A stretch of 46,657 bases of DNA from Candidatus Nitrotoga sp. 1052 (GTDB lineage Bacteria; Pseudomonadota; Gammaproteobacteria; Burkholderiales; Gallionellaceae). The position numbers and the translations under genes are program-made. The DNA is taken from positions 1 to 46,657 of the forward strand of contig NZ_CAKMHQ010000034.1 of the NCBI RefSeq assembly GCF_927312905.1, read 5' to 3'. This document shows, in pieces, positions 35,258-43,188 of this stretch. The notes beneath the pieces are model-generated. The model had not been told where the DNA came from and ran no database searches. It saw nothing but the letters and a program-made list of their open reading frames with translations. The first letter of the stretch is position 1, and each line of letters begins with the position of its first letter.

Positions 35258-35679
35258 TGTTGCCTCCATGCCTCATAGTTAAATTTTGAGGCGACAACTG
35301 GCCTGATACAGGGGGGTAGTTAACGATCCATATCCAGCAGATCATTCCACAGGCCTGTGCTTTGAGTCAGTTGTGGCTCTGAAGCGACGTCTGTGTCATG
35401 CATAGAGGTCGTTTTCACACATCAGACGTCTCATGGATTCCTTTTAGCGGGGAGGCGGTCATACTATTTTTAAAGCACGCACATGCTACCATAAGCTTTT
35501 TTCATGCTGAACCACTACCAACAAGACTCGTTAATTGCGGAATTATACAAAGAGACTTATTATATTTAAGTATGATTATTGATAGACATTTACGTAAATA
35601 ATTGGGAATTACGCAAAGCAAGCTGCTCACCAGGTAGCTGTCATTGCTATTTAATAATATTTCATCAGGAGATTTTTTC
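35258..35679. other. intergenic region between IS debris and the ankyrin gene
   Basis: About 420 bases. 35270-35310 (TGAGGCGACAAC and around) may be the outer end of the second IS. The rest becomes AT-rich and must hold the promoter of the ankyrin gene. No other gene seen. Confidence 0.4.
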
Positions 35680-36417
35680 ATGGCAATATTGCCAAAAGTA
35701 GTACAAAAATTAGCAGATGAAAATAATCCTCTCTTTGGAAAAGCTAAAGCAATTTTATTAGAGGAAGATGCAGGAGCAATTGCTGCAAAAAAAGCAGCTG
35801 GTATTGTTCGTTCTGAAGATAATAACGCTCTCTTAGCGGTTAAAGATAATGATGCCCTGATGGCAGCGACATGGGACAACGATTTAGAGGAAATGGAGAG
35901 CGCAATAAAACAGGGTGCGGATTTGAATATTCGTGATTTTCTGGGTAAAACGCCCTTGCATTATGTTGCAAGTATAGACGCAGCTAAACTGTTAATTGAT
36001 GGTGGAGCTGACCTTAATATTTTAGATAATAATAATCGTACTCCATTATTCGAGGTTGATGATCCCAATATTGCCATATTTTTAATTGATTGCGGTGCTA
36101 GTTTCAATTTGAAAGATAAAGATAGTTTTACGCCTTTACATTTATGGGTTAATCATCCAAAAGTCGCCAAACGCTTATTGATTGCGGGTGCCAACCCGAA
36201 TATTCAGCTTGCACGAGGAGGTACATTGTCAAGAGGAGGGATTTATAAAAAGGGGAATACCGCTTTACATTGCGCTAATAATTTAGATACAGCAAAAATT
36301 TTAATTGAACATGGCGCAGATATCACGATTAAAAATAAATATGGCTTACTTGCTGAGGAAACGACTACAGCTGAGACCCAAGAATATATTAAATCTGTCA
36401 GTATGAATAAGCAGTAA
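35680..36417 (+). CDS. ankyrin-repeat protein
   Basis: 245 residues from ATG 35680 (AGGAGA site). No signal peptide. After an N-terminal helix region (1-60), about five ankyrin repeats run from 65 to 230, with KTPLHYVASIDAAKLLIDGG, RTPLFEVDDPNIAIFLIDCG, FTPLHLWVNHPKVAKRLLIAG and TALHCANNLDTAKILIEHG. Such repeats bind other proteins. The gene is much richer in A+T than the housekeeping genes around it and stands beside IS fragments, which suggests it came by transfer. Its partner is unknown. Confidence 0.85.
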   Translation: MAILPKVVQKLADENNPLFGKAKAILLEEDAGAIAAKKAAGIVRSEDNNALLAVKDNDALMAATWDNDLEEMESAIKQGADLNIRDFLGKTPLHYVASIDAAKLLIDGGADLNILDNNNRTPLFEVDDPNIAIFLIDCGASFNLKDKDSFTPLHLWVNHPKVAKRLLIAGANPNIQLARGGTLSRGGIYKKGNTALHCANNLDTAKILIEHGADITIKNKYGLLAEETTTAETQEYIKSVSMNKQ

Positions 36418-36573
36418 CCAAAATTATTTGCAGGACAACCGGGTCCACTTCTCGGCGGGGCGATTGTTTTTCTTAATAATAATTTTGCAATAATAATATT
36501 TGCTTGTCACTCCAACTGAATATCTTATTTAAAAAACATAATTTATGTCATTGGTACTAAATCGCAATATGTC

Positions 36574-37257
36574 ATGAGAACTTCTTGGGTTAAATTTGAG
36601 AGGCTTCTTGAACCAGCACGGCCCGCGATAACCACTGTAATTCTGGCAGGGGGATTAGGTACTCGTATCGGCGGCGCAAAGGGTTTGCAACCCTTGCGTG
36701 GACGAGCGTTAATTGACTGGGTATTAGATTCGGTCAGCCGCCAAAGTGAAGAGGTTTTGATTAATGCGAACGATGAGCACGATGATTATTTGTGCTTCGG
36801 CTATCCTGTCATTGCCGATCAGACCCCGAATTGGGCTGGACCGCTTGCCGGGTTGCAGTCCGCACTACGACTTGCACGCAATGATTGGGTTGCGAGTGTT
36901 CCTTGTGACACACCATTCCTGCCAGACGATTTGATTGCCCGCTTATATAAAGCAGTTAGCACAACAACTACGGTGGAGGCCTCTGTGGCAGTTGTTGCTG
37001 GGAAGCGGCAGCCTACTATTGCCCTCTATCACAAAAACGTACTTCCCAAACTTGATGCCTATCTGAATTCGGGTGGGCGCAAAGTAAATAGCTGGCTAGA
37101 AACCTTACATTTGAGCGAAGCGGTATTAGATGATGCAATTGCATTTACTAACATTAACACGCTGGACGATTTGGCACACGCTAACCAGATTGCAGTAAAC
37201 GTACACTCAAAGGATGCAACTGAGTCATCAATAATCAAGAAAGAAAAATGGGATTAG
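36574..37257 (+). CDS. mobA: molybdenum cofactor guanylyltransferase
   Basis: 227 residues. NTP_transf_3 fold with the nucleotide loop LAGGLGTRIGGAKGLQPLRG (about 25-44), AGPLAGLQSAL and the metal-binding PCDTPFLPDDL. MobA joins GMP to molybdopterin to form the bis-MGD cofactor. The first 20 residues (MRTSWVKFERLLEPARPAIT) extend past the family start; no better ribosome site was found. No moa or molybdoenzyme gene lies nearby. Confidence 0.88.
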   Translation: MRTSWVKFERLLEPARPAITTVILAGGLGTRIGGAKGLQPLRGRALIDWVLDSVSRQSEEVLINANDEHDDYLCFGYPVIADQTPNWAGPLAGLQSALRLARNDWVASVPCDTPFLPDDLIARLYKAVSTTTTVEASVAVVAGKRQPTIALYHKNVLPKLDAYLNSGGRKVNSWLETLHLSEAVLDDAIAFTNINTLDDLAHANQIAVNVHSKDATESSIIKKEKWD

Positions 37258-37319
37258 AAAAACCAGGTGCAAAATTGCCTGGTCTGATGAAACGAATTAA
37301 GACGTATCGTAATGTATCT

Positions 37320-38303
37320 TTAAGCTAGTTGATGTGCTGCCAAATTGGCACCGAGCAAGCCGACTTGTGCATTAGTCACGATGTGCAGCGGCAGGGTGTT
37401 GAGCAATTCCACGTAACGGCCTTTGTCTCGAAAGGTGCGCATGAACGCTCCTTGTTGCAGAGTTGTAATGATTTTTGCCGCAATCCCGCCAGCTACATAG
37501 ACACCACCACGCGGCAACAGAGCCAGCGCTATATTTCCCACGAACGCACCATAAATTTGGACGAACATATCCAGCGCCATGCGTGCGATGGGTTCATCGA
37601 TCTGCTGGCCAAACCGGCTTATCGCTGCTGCGGCATCACCTTCGCGCATTGCAGTAAACAGCTGTGTTGAAGGCGTGGCTCGACCGCTGTCACGCAGAAA
37701 GTCGAAAATCGCTTCCAGCCCGGGGCCAGAGACGATGCGCTCATAGGAGACATGAGCGTAGCGCTGTTGCAAATAACGTAATAGCTCATACTGAGTATTA
37801 TCGGTGGGAGCGAAATCCATATGCCCACCTTCCGATGGATGTATGGCATAGCCGCCATCCTGCCAAGAGAGCCAAGCCACTCCTAAGCCGGTACCTGCAC
37901 CGGCCACTATGCGCACTCCCTGTGCTTGCGGTTCGCCTGCCTGAAGGGTAAGCAGATCAGTTGGCTGCAATGCCGCAATGCCAAGCCCCACGGCCTCGAA
38001 ATCGTTAATCAGGGAGATACGGCCAATGGCAAAGTGTGCGGCAATCGTGTCAGCATCAACTACCCACGGCAGATTTGTTAGCTTTACTCGCCTGCCGGAA
38101 ACGGGACCAGCCAAGGCAAAGCAGGCAGCGGCAATATCCACCGTGCCTGCCTCACGTAAAAAATCGTCCAAAATTTCTATTAGCCCGGCGTAATTTGCAC
38201 TGGGATAGGATTTTTGTAGTATTGGTGCGCGCGCTCCGTTTGTTGCACTGATTTGCAACAATGTCTTGGTACCACCGATATCACCCGCAAGTAAATGGTG
38301 CAC
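37320..38303 (-). CDS. glk: glucokinase
   Basis: 327 residues from GTG 38303. Proteobacterial glucokinase: phosphate-binding LAGDIGGTKT (4-13), INDFEAVGLGI, AGAGTGLGVAW and the GGHMDFAPTD segment holding glucose-binding residues; the end GGVYVAGGIAAKI is typical. It phosphorylates glucose with ATP. A small frame ends six bases upstream on the same strand. Confidence 0.95.
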   Translation of the reverse strand: MHHLLAGDIGGTKTLLQISATNGARAPILQKSYPSANYAGLIEILDDFLREAGTVDIAAACFALAGPVSGRRVKLTNLPWVVDADTIAAHFAIGRISLINDFEAVGLGIAALQPTDLLTLQAGEPQAQGVRIVAGAGTGLGVAWLSWQDGGYAIHPSEGGHMDFAPTDNTQYELLRYLQQRYAHVSYERIVSGPGLEAIFDFLRDSGRATPSTQLFTAMREGDAAAAISRFGQQIDEPIARMALDMFVQIYGAFVGNIALALLPRGGVYVAGGIAAKIITTLQQGAFMRTFRDKGRYVELLNTLPLHIVTNAQVGLLGANLAAHQLA

Positions 38304-38308
38304 GTTGG

Positions 38309-38446
38309 TCAGTAGGCCTGTAAATCAGCGACATTTGGATTCAAGGAATGACGCCAGAAATCGTCATCACGGTCGAACAGATGGTAATAAGTGCCACGCG
38401 AGCCCCAACTGCCAGCTTGGTAGCCATTGATAAAATCTCGTTCCAT
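38309..38446 (-). CDS. unrecognised 45-residue protein upstream of glk
   Basis: ATG 38446 with AAGG eight bases upstream; stop six bases before the glk start. It reads MERDFINGYQAGSW, GSRGTYYHLFDRDDDFWRHS and then LNPNVADLQAY. Acidic and aromatic, no membrane part, no known motif. The tight spacing suggests an operon with glk. It may be a true small protein or the surviving tail of a longer gene; I cannot tell which. Confidence 0.4.
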   Translation of the reverse strand: MERDFINGYQAGSWGSRGTYYHLFDRDDDFWRHSLNPNVADLQAY

Positions 38447-38560
38447 CGCCAATACCTTCAAGGATAGTTACTGTATATTGTTGCGTGAAAGCAGCGGGTG
38501 ACAAGTAGCTAAGGCGGGCCTGCTTCCGCTGCCGGTTGTAAAACATCCCAATGTACTCGG

Positions 38561-39334
38561 TTATTTCCTGTATTGCTCAAATGAGTTAGGCGCTTGCGCT
38601 GATTGCCCGGATGCAGGTGATAATATCGTCACCGTAATCCGGCGATTTCGCGCGCGCCCTTCCGCCGTGTCATTGGATGTAACTGGATAGTTGGCAGCCG
38701 AACCTATCGCTTTCAAATGCCTTGACATTAACCCATGTCCGATAAATAAGCGCACTACGCTACTGGCACGTGCAGAAGACAACTCCCAATTGGATGGAAA
38801 TTGCTGAGTGTTAATGGGGATGTCATCGGTATGTCCTTCGATCTCAATGGCCAGGTCGACTTGCGACAGCACCTTCGCCACTTCGGCCAGAGTGTTTATT
38901 GCACCGCCTTGTAATACTGCATCCCCCTGATTGAATAGCGCGCTAGCATTGATTTCCACCGCTACACCGCGATTAGTCTGCATCACGCTGACCTGGCCAT
39001 TTTTAACCAATGCGTTCATGACTTGATTGATTTTTTTGGCGATGTCCTGCATGGCTTCCTGCTGTTGTTCGACTAACTTGGCGTTCCTCCTGTCCACTAG
39101 GGATTTCAGCAATAAGTCCTGCTCGCTGGTTGGAACAATTGCTTCGGATTTGACTATCTGTTTACCAAATGCGGAAGTCAATGAGGCACTGAACATTTGA
39201 TATTTACTTTCATTCACCGAAGAAATTGCATACATCACTACAAAGAAAGCAAATAGCAGCGTGATAAAATCGGCATATGAGATCAGCCAACGATCATGGT
39301 TCTCATGTTCTTTATGTCTTACCCGGCGTGCCAT
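38561..39334 (-). CDS. motD: flagellar motor stator protein MotD (MotB-like)
   Basis: 257 residues. One transmembrane helix at 17-40 with the YADFITLLFAFFVVMYA motif; Asp22 is the proton-binding residue of MotB-type stators. A plug/linker region follows, then an OmpA-type peptidoglycan-binding domain (about 130-245) with IEIEGHTDDIPI and LSSARASSVVRLF. With MotC it forms a torque unit in the inner membrane. It starts only three bases after the motC stop. The name MotD follows the usage for stators beside fliA; motA/motB proper are not in the window. Confidence 0.92.
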   Translation of the reverse strand: MARRVRHKEHENHDRWLISYADFITLLFAFFVVMYAISSVNESKYQMFSASLTSAFGKQIVKSEAIVPTSEQDLLLKSLVDRRNAKLVEQQQEAMQDIAKKINQVMNALVKNGQVSVMQTNRGVAVEINASALFNQGDAVLQGGAINTLAEVAKVLSQVDLAIEIEGHTDDIPINTQQFPSNWELSSARASSVVRLFIGHGLMSRHLKAIGSAANYPVTSNDTAEGRARNRRITVTILSPASGQSAQAPNSFEQYRK

Positions 39335-39337
39335 GGC

Positions 39338-40078
39338 TTAAGGAATAAATCCCTGCAACTTGCTCTCGATGAAACGCGGACTCTCGCCACTAGCAATGGC
39401 TATCAGTCCATCTACCAATATTTCACGCATCACTATCTGTTGCAGAATCAACATTTTCAATTTATTGGCCATGGGCAAAAAAACTAGATTCGCAAGTCCC
39501 ACACCGTAAATGGTAGAAATAAACGCAACCGCAATACCTGCTCCCAGTTTTGACGGTTCGCCAAGACTCTGCATGACATGAATCAACCCAAGTACAGCGC
39601 CTAGAATGCCGATAGTCGGCGCATAACCTGCTGCTGATTCCCATACACGCGCAGACTGGAATCGCAATTGTTCATACGTATGATTATCTACCTCCAGTAC
39701 TTCTCGAATTTTTTCCGCACTGTTGCCATCCACCAGCAGTTGAAGTCCTTTTTTCACAAATGAATCGCTGCTCCTGGCAATGTGTGGTTCCAGAACAAGT
39801 ATTCCATCCTTGCGCGCCTGTCTACTCCAAGCGGTAATCTGATAAATCAACTTCTGCGGGGATAACGTTGGTGTAACGAACACCCAACGTCCCATTTTGA
39901 TGCCTGCTAAAAAAACATTTAGTGGGCTTTGCAGCATCACGGCACCCAGAGTGCCGCCGAACACGATGAGAAAAGCCGCGCCCTGAAAAAGAATGGATAG
40001 CTCGCCGCCTTCAAGTAATTGCCCGCCTAATATACCGCCCAAGCCAAGCAACAGACCGGCTAAGCTAAGCTTGTCCAT
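39338..40078 (-). CDS. motC: flagellar motor stator protein MotC (MotA-like)
   Basis: 246 residues from ATG 40078, which overlaps the fliA stop (TAATG); a longer frame to 40135 lies inside fliA. Four transmembrane helices (about 3-22, 30-50, 150-170, 180-205) and the cytoplasmic loop of the MotA/ExbB family (VWESAAGYAPTIGILGAVLGLIHVM). It pairs with MotD as the proton channel of the motor. Confidence 0.92.
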   Translation of the reverse strand: MDKLSLAGLLLGLGGILGGQLLEGGELSILFQGAAFLIVFGGTLGAVMLQSPLNVFLAGIKMGRWVFVTPTLSPQKLIYQITAWSRQARKDGILVLEPHIARSSDSFVKKGLQLLVDGNSAEKIREVLEVDNHTYEQLRFQSARVWESAAGYAPTIGILGAVLGLIHVMQSLGEPSKLGAGIAVAFISTIYGVGLANLVFLPMANKLKMLILQQIVMREILVDGLIAIASGESPRFIESKLQGFIP

Positions 40079-40788
40079 TAATGCCCTTTCAACGAACTGC
40101 GCAAACGCGCTACCGCTTGGCTGTGCAATTGGCACACCCGCGATTCGCTTACGCCCATCACCTCACCGATTTCGCGCAAGTTCATGTCCTGCTCATAATG
40201 CATGCCCATCAATATGCGCTCACGTTCCGGCAAATTTCCGATTGCCTGAATCAACGCGCCGCGAAAACGTTCATCTTGCAGCACTTCGAGCGGATTGGCA
40301 TCGCTATCAAAGTCATAACGCTCAAAGAAATCCTCCTCACCCTCGCTGTGAAAATCCTCGTAATAGACTAATTGTGCGCCACGCGACGTGAACAACATAT
40401 GTTGATATTCGGTCAGCGGCATGCCCAGCTCCTGAGCAAGCTCCGTTTCACTTGGCGGCTTACCCAGGCGTTGCTGTAGTTTGCTGATTGCCGCTTCAAT
40501 TCGGCGCATATCGCGGCGCAAGCTGCGCGGCATCCAATCGGCTTGGCGCAGTTCGTCCAGCATGGAACCGCGGATGCGCTGCGAGGCATAAGTTTCAAAC
40601 TGCGCGCCACGCAACTCATCATAGCGCCCAGCTGCCTCCAAAAGGCCCATCATGCCAGCCTGTATAAGGTCATCTACGACTATGCTGCTGGGCAATCGCA
40701 GCATCAAATGATGCGCAATACGCTTTACTAGCGGCGCATATTCCTTGATGCACTGTTCTTTGTCGCTTAATCCGCTGGCTGTGTACAT
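40078..40788 (-). CDS. fliA: flagellar sigma factor FliA (sigma-28)
   Basis: 236 residues with regions 2, 3 and 4: VKRIAHHLMLRLPSSIVVDDLIQAGMMGLLEA is region 2, and region 4 (LPERERILMGMHYEQDMNLREIGEVMGVSESRVCQLHSQA) contains the -35-binding helix-turn-helix. It directs late flagellar genes. It heads a second unit with motC and motD, 317 bases from flhG. Confidence 0.95.
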   Translation of the reverse strand: MYTASGLSDKEQCIKEYAPLVKRIAHHLMLRLPSSIVVDDLIQAGMMGLLEAAGRYDELRGAQFETYASQRIRGSMLDELRQADWMPRSLRRDMRRIEAAISKLQQRLGKPPSETELAQELGMPLTEYQHMLFTSRGAQLVYYEDFHSEGEEDFFERYDFDSDANPLEVLQDERFRGALIQAIGNLPERERILMGMHYEQDMNLREIGEVMGVSESRVCQLHSQAVARLRSSLKGH

Positions 40789-41105
40789 AATATTTGCTAT
40801 TGAGATTTACATTGATTATGAAAGGAGTCACTGTAGCAGCCATCATTCTCGTTTCGATAAGCTCAAAACAGGCTGGCTTTGGTGAAACGAGAATCCAAAA
40901 TTCAAAATACTTTCTTAAAGTTCACGAGATCCTGTCTTTTCGGAAATGACCGGGTTAAGTAAAACATGGCGTAAGAATGGAATTCTAGCGCCATATATTA
41001 ATTAGATGAAAATTATTGATAAAATTTTTTAAGTGATGCCATATCAAAATGTTGTTTGATTTATAGTGGTGCGCCTCATGTATTTCTCAATAATTTGCGT
41101 GTGCC
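40789..41105. other. intergenic region between flhG and fliA
   Basis: About 317 bases, AT-rich in the right part. It holds an 11-base inverted repeat (40845-40894) and must contain the end of the flhB-to-flhG unit or the promoter of fliA. No gene. Confidence 0.5.
40845..40894. promoter_or_regulatory. 11-base inverted repeat upstream of fliA
   Basis: ATTCTCGTTTC (40845-40855) and GAAACGAGAAT (40884-40894) are perfect inverse copies with 28 bases between. It starts 56 bases upstream of the fliA start. It could be an operator or the stem of a terminator for flhG; no T run is seen, which favours an operator or attenuator. Confidence 0.45.
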
Positions 41106-41984
41106 CTAATTCAGGGTACTTACCTGCCGAATCAATCGCTGCATCATATTGGGCAGACCTCCTGACTCCTCGCTCTCAGCAGCGGGCAGCAACATCAGGT
41201 TGCGTCCCAGTTCGCCAAATGCCAGCGCAGACTTTGCAGTCGGGAAAACATCAAGAACTGGGCGGCATAATTGTGTCGCACGTTTAAGCTTTTCATCAAA
41301 CGGAATATAACCTAGATATTCCACGCGTACCTGCAAATGTTGGCGTGCCACCTGCGCTACGTTACTAAATACAAGACGTGCCGCCTGCTCATTACATGCC
41401 TTATTAACAACGATCCCAAAGTTCTGGCGCCCATCCTGCATGGCCATGCGCTTGATCAAGGCATAACTTTCAGTGATAGCGGAGGCAGTGGAGTTCAGCA
41501 CTAGCATTAGCGGCTGATTGGGTGCCAGGCTACCAGAAATATCTGACTCCTTATATGCCGTTGCATCCACCAGTACTACATCAACATCACAGGATGCTTC
41601 CGCCAAACTTTCCAGCAAATGCTCACGCTCCTGCGCACACAATGTTGGCAGCGCTTGAATGGCACGTGCTACAGGCAGGATACGTATATTCTGTGAGCCA
41701 TCATGCAGCATAATCTCGCGCATCGTCTTTCCACGCCGTACAGCATGCAACAAGTCATGATGTGACTTAAGCGCAAGCATGTTACTTACATTGTCGTGCG
41801 ACTGGCTCTCGTCCAGTATAAGCACCTCTTTACCGGCGCGCGCCAGGGCCGTAGCCAGATTCACCACTACACTGGTCGCACCGAAGCCAGTGCGGGCAGC
41901 GGCCACCGTGATCACACGCGTGGAAGCACGAACCAACAGACGGCGCAATCCTTCTGCTTGATCAGTTATGCGTTCAAGTTGCAT
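41106..41984 (-). CDS. flhG: flagellar number regulator FlhG/FleN (MinD-like), deviant P-loop
   Basis: 292 residues. MinD-type ParA fold: ILDESQSHDN and VLVDATAYKESDISGS correspond to the Walker B regions, and GIVVNKACNEQAARLVF to the later nucleotide loop. The P-loop, KGGVGKT in the family, reads RTGFGAT at 31-37, so both lysines are replaced. FlhG limits flagellar number with FlhF. It overlaps flhF by 11 bases. Length is normal. Confidence 0.88.
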   Translation of the reverse strand: MQLERITDQAEGLRRLLVRASTRVITVAAARTGFGATSVVVNLATALARAGKEVLILDESQSHDNVSNMLALKSHHDLLHAVRRGKTMREIMLHDGSQNIRILPVARAIQALPTLCAQEREHLLESLAEASCDVDVVLVDATAYKESDISGSLAPNQPLMLVLNSTASAITESYALIKRMAMQDGRQNFGIVVNKACNEQAARLVFSNVAQVARQHLQVRVEYLGYIPFDEKLKRATQLCRPVLDVFPTAKSALAFGELGRNLMLLPAAESEESGGLPNMMQRLIRQVSTLN

Positions 41985-43188
41985 ATTCCTCCCGCATTAC
42001 AGGTGCCGCACCTACTCCCGCCATCAGCGCAGGGAATTCCAGCTCATGCAAAGCGAACGGAGCCTCTTTAGCAGATTGTTTGAAGGCGCGATGCAACAGA
42101 TACTCCATGTTCACTTCGTGCAAGTCTTCCGGCACACGTTGTCCATTGGCTATGTAGTGCAATGTCAATTTGTGGCGCATTGCTACATCCAGTACCGTAC
42201 CAAAGGTTACCGCTTCGTCCAGTTTCGTGGGGATGCAACCAATTACCCCTGCGCCGTTGTACATGCACACCACATCATTTAGGGTGTCGCCGCTGCTGGT
42301 GGCATTAAGCAACAATAGACGTTGCACTCCAGTAGCATTGAACATTTCGGCTTGGGCTGCCATGCGACTATCGCGCTGCCCCATACCGATGGTATCAATC
42401 AGCACCAAATGTTTTTGCTTCAGGCCGGACAAGGTGAGACGTAAATCTTCGGTATCGCGCACTGTATGTACTGTCACACCGAGTATTTTGCCATAAATGC
42501 GCAATTGTTCATGCGCACCAATTCTATAGCTGTCGGTGGTAAGTAATGCCACCTTGTCTGCTCCATATCGAACCACTGCACGTGCCGCCAGCTTGGCAGT
42601 GGTGGTGGTTTTTCCAACGCCGGTGGGACCTACCAGTGCAACCACGCCGCCGCGCACGATTAAATCTTCTTGCTTCGTGGCGATACGCAGGTTGTTTCCC
42701 AGCACTCGACGCACCCATTCCATATTGGCCGTAGCGGGCATCTTGTCAATCATCTGGCGCGACAGGGCTGGGCTAAATCCGGCATTCAGCAGATCGCGCA
42801 ACATACGAGTGCGTTTAGGGTCGCGCTGCTGCCTGTCCGACCACGATAGACAGTCCATCTGTTCCTGCATCATATTGCGCATGAACTTGATCTCACTGAG
42901 GATGCCTTGCTGTTCCAGTTGCATTGTAGATATGGATGATATTGCAGGCTCTGCCATAACTGCGACAGGTGCGCGCTCCTTCGTAACTATCGCTGCCCGG
43001 GCTGATATGGGAGCCGGTTGCCTGGATTCATGTGTCAACTGGGCAAATTCTGCGTTGGCCAGCGCCATAATCTCTACCCCACCGTCCACCTTACGGTTGG
43101 ATAGGATAACCGCATCAGCGCCCATCTCAATGCGTATCAGCCGCAATGCTTCGCGCGAAGTTGTGGCCACAAATTTTTTCATGTTCAT
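41974..43188 (-). CDS. flhF: flagellar biosynthesis GTPase FlhF
   Basis: 404 residues. SRP-type GTPase: N-terminal FVATTSREALRLIR, P-loop GPTGVGKT at 187-194, then KVALLTTDSYRIGAHEQL and the DTIGMGQRD Walker B/G3. It recruits the first flagellar parts to the pole. ATG 43188 follows GGAGG and overlaps the flhA stop. Middle region (60-110) is variable, as usual. Confidence 0.95.
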   Translation of the reverse strand: MNMKKFVATTSREALRLIRIEMGADAVILSNRKVDGGVEIMALANAEFAQLTHESRQPAPISARAAIVTKERAPVAVMAEPAISSISTMQLEQQGILSEIKFMRNMMQEQMDCLSWSDRQQRDPKRTRMLRDLLNAGFSPALSRQMIDKMPATANMEWVRRVLGNNLRIATKQEDLIVRGGVVALVGPTGVGKTTTTAKLAARAVVRYGADKVALLTTDSYRIGAHEQLRIYGKILGVTVHTVRDTEDLRLTLSGLKQKHLVLIDTIGMGQRDSRMAAQAEMFNATGVQRLLLLNATSSGDTLNDVVCMYNGAGVIGCIPTKLDEAVTFGTVLDVAMRHKLTLHYIANGQRVPEDLHEVNMEYLLHRAFKQSAKEAPFALHELEFPALMAGVGAAPVMREEYAT

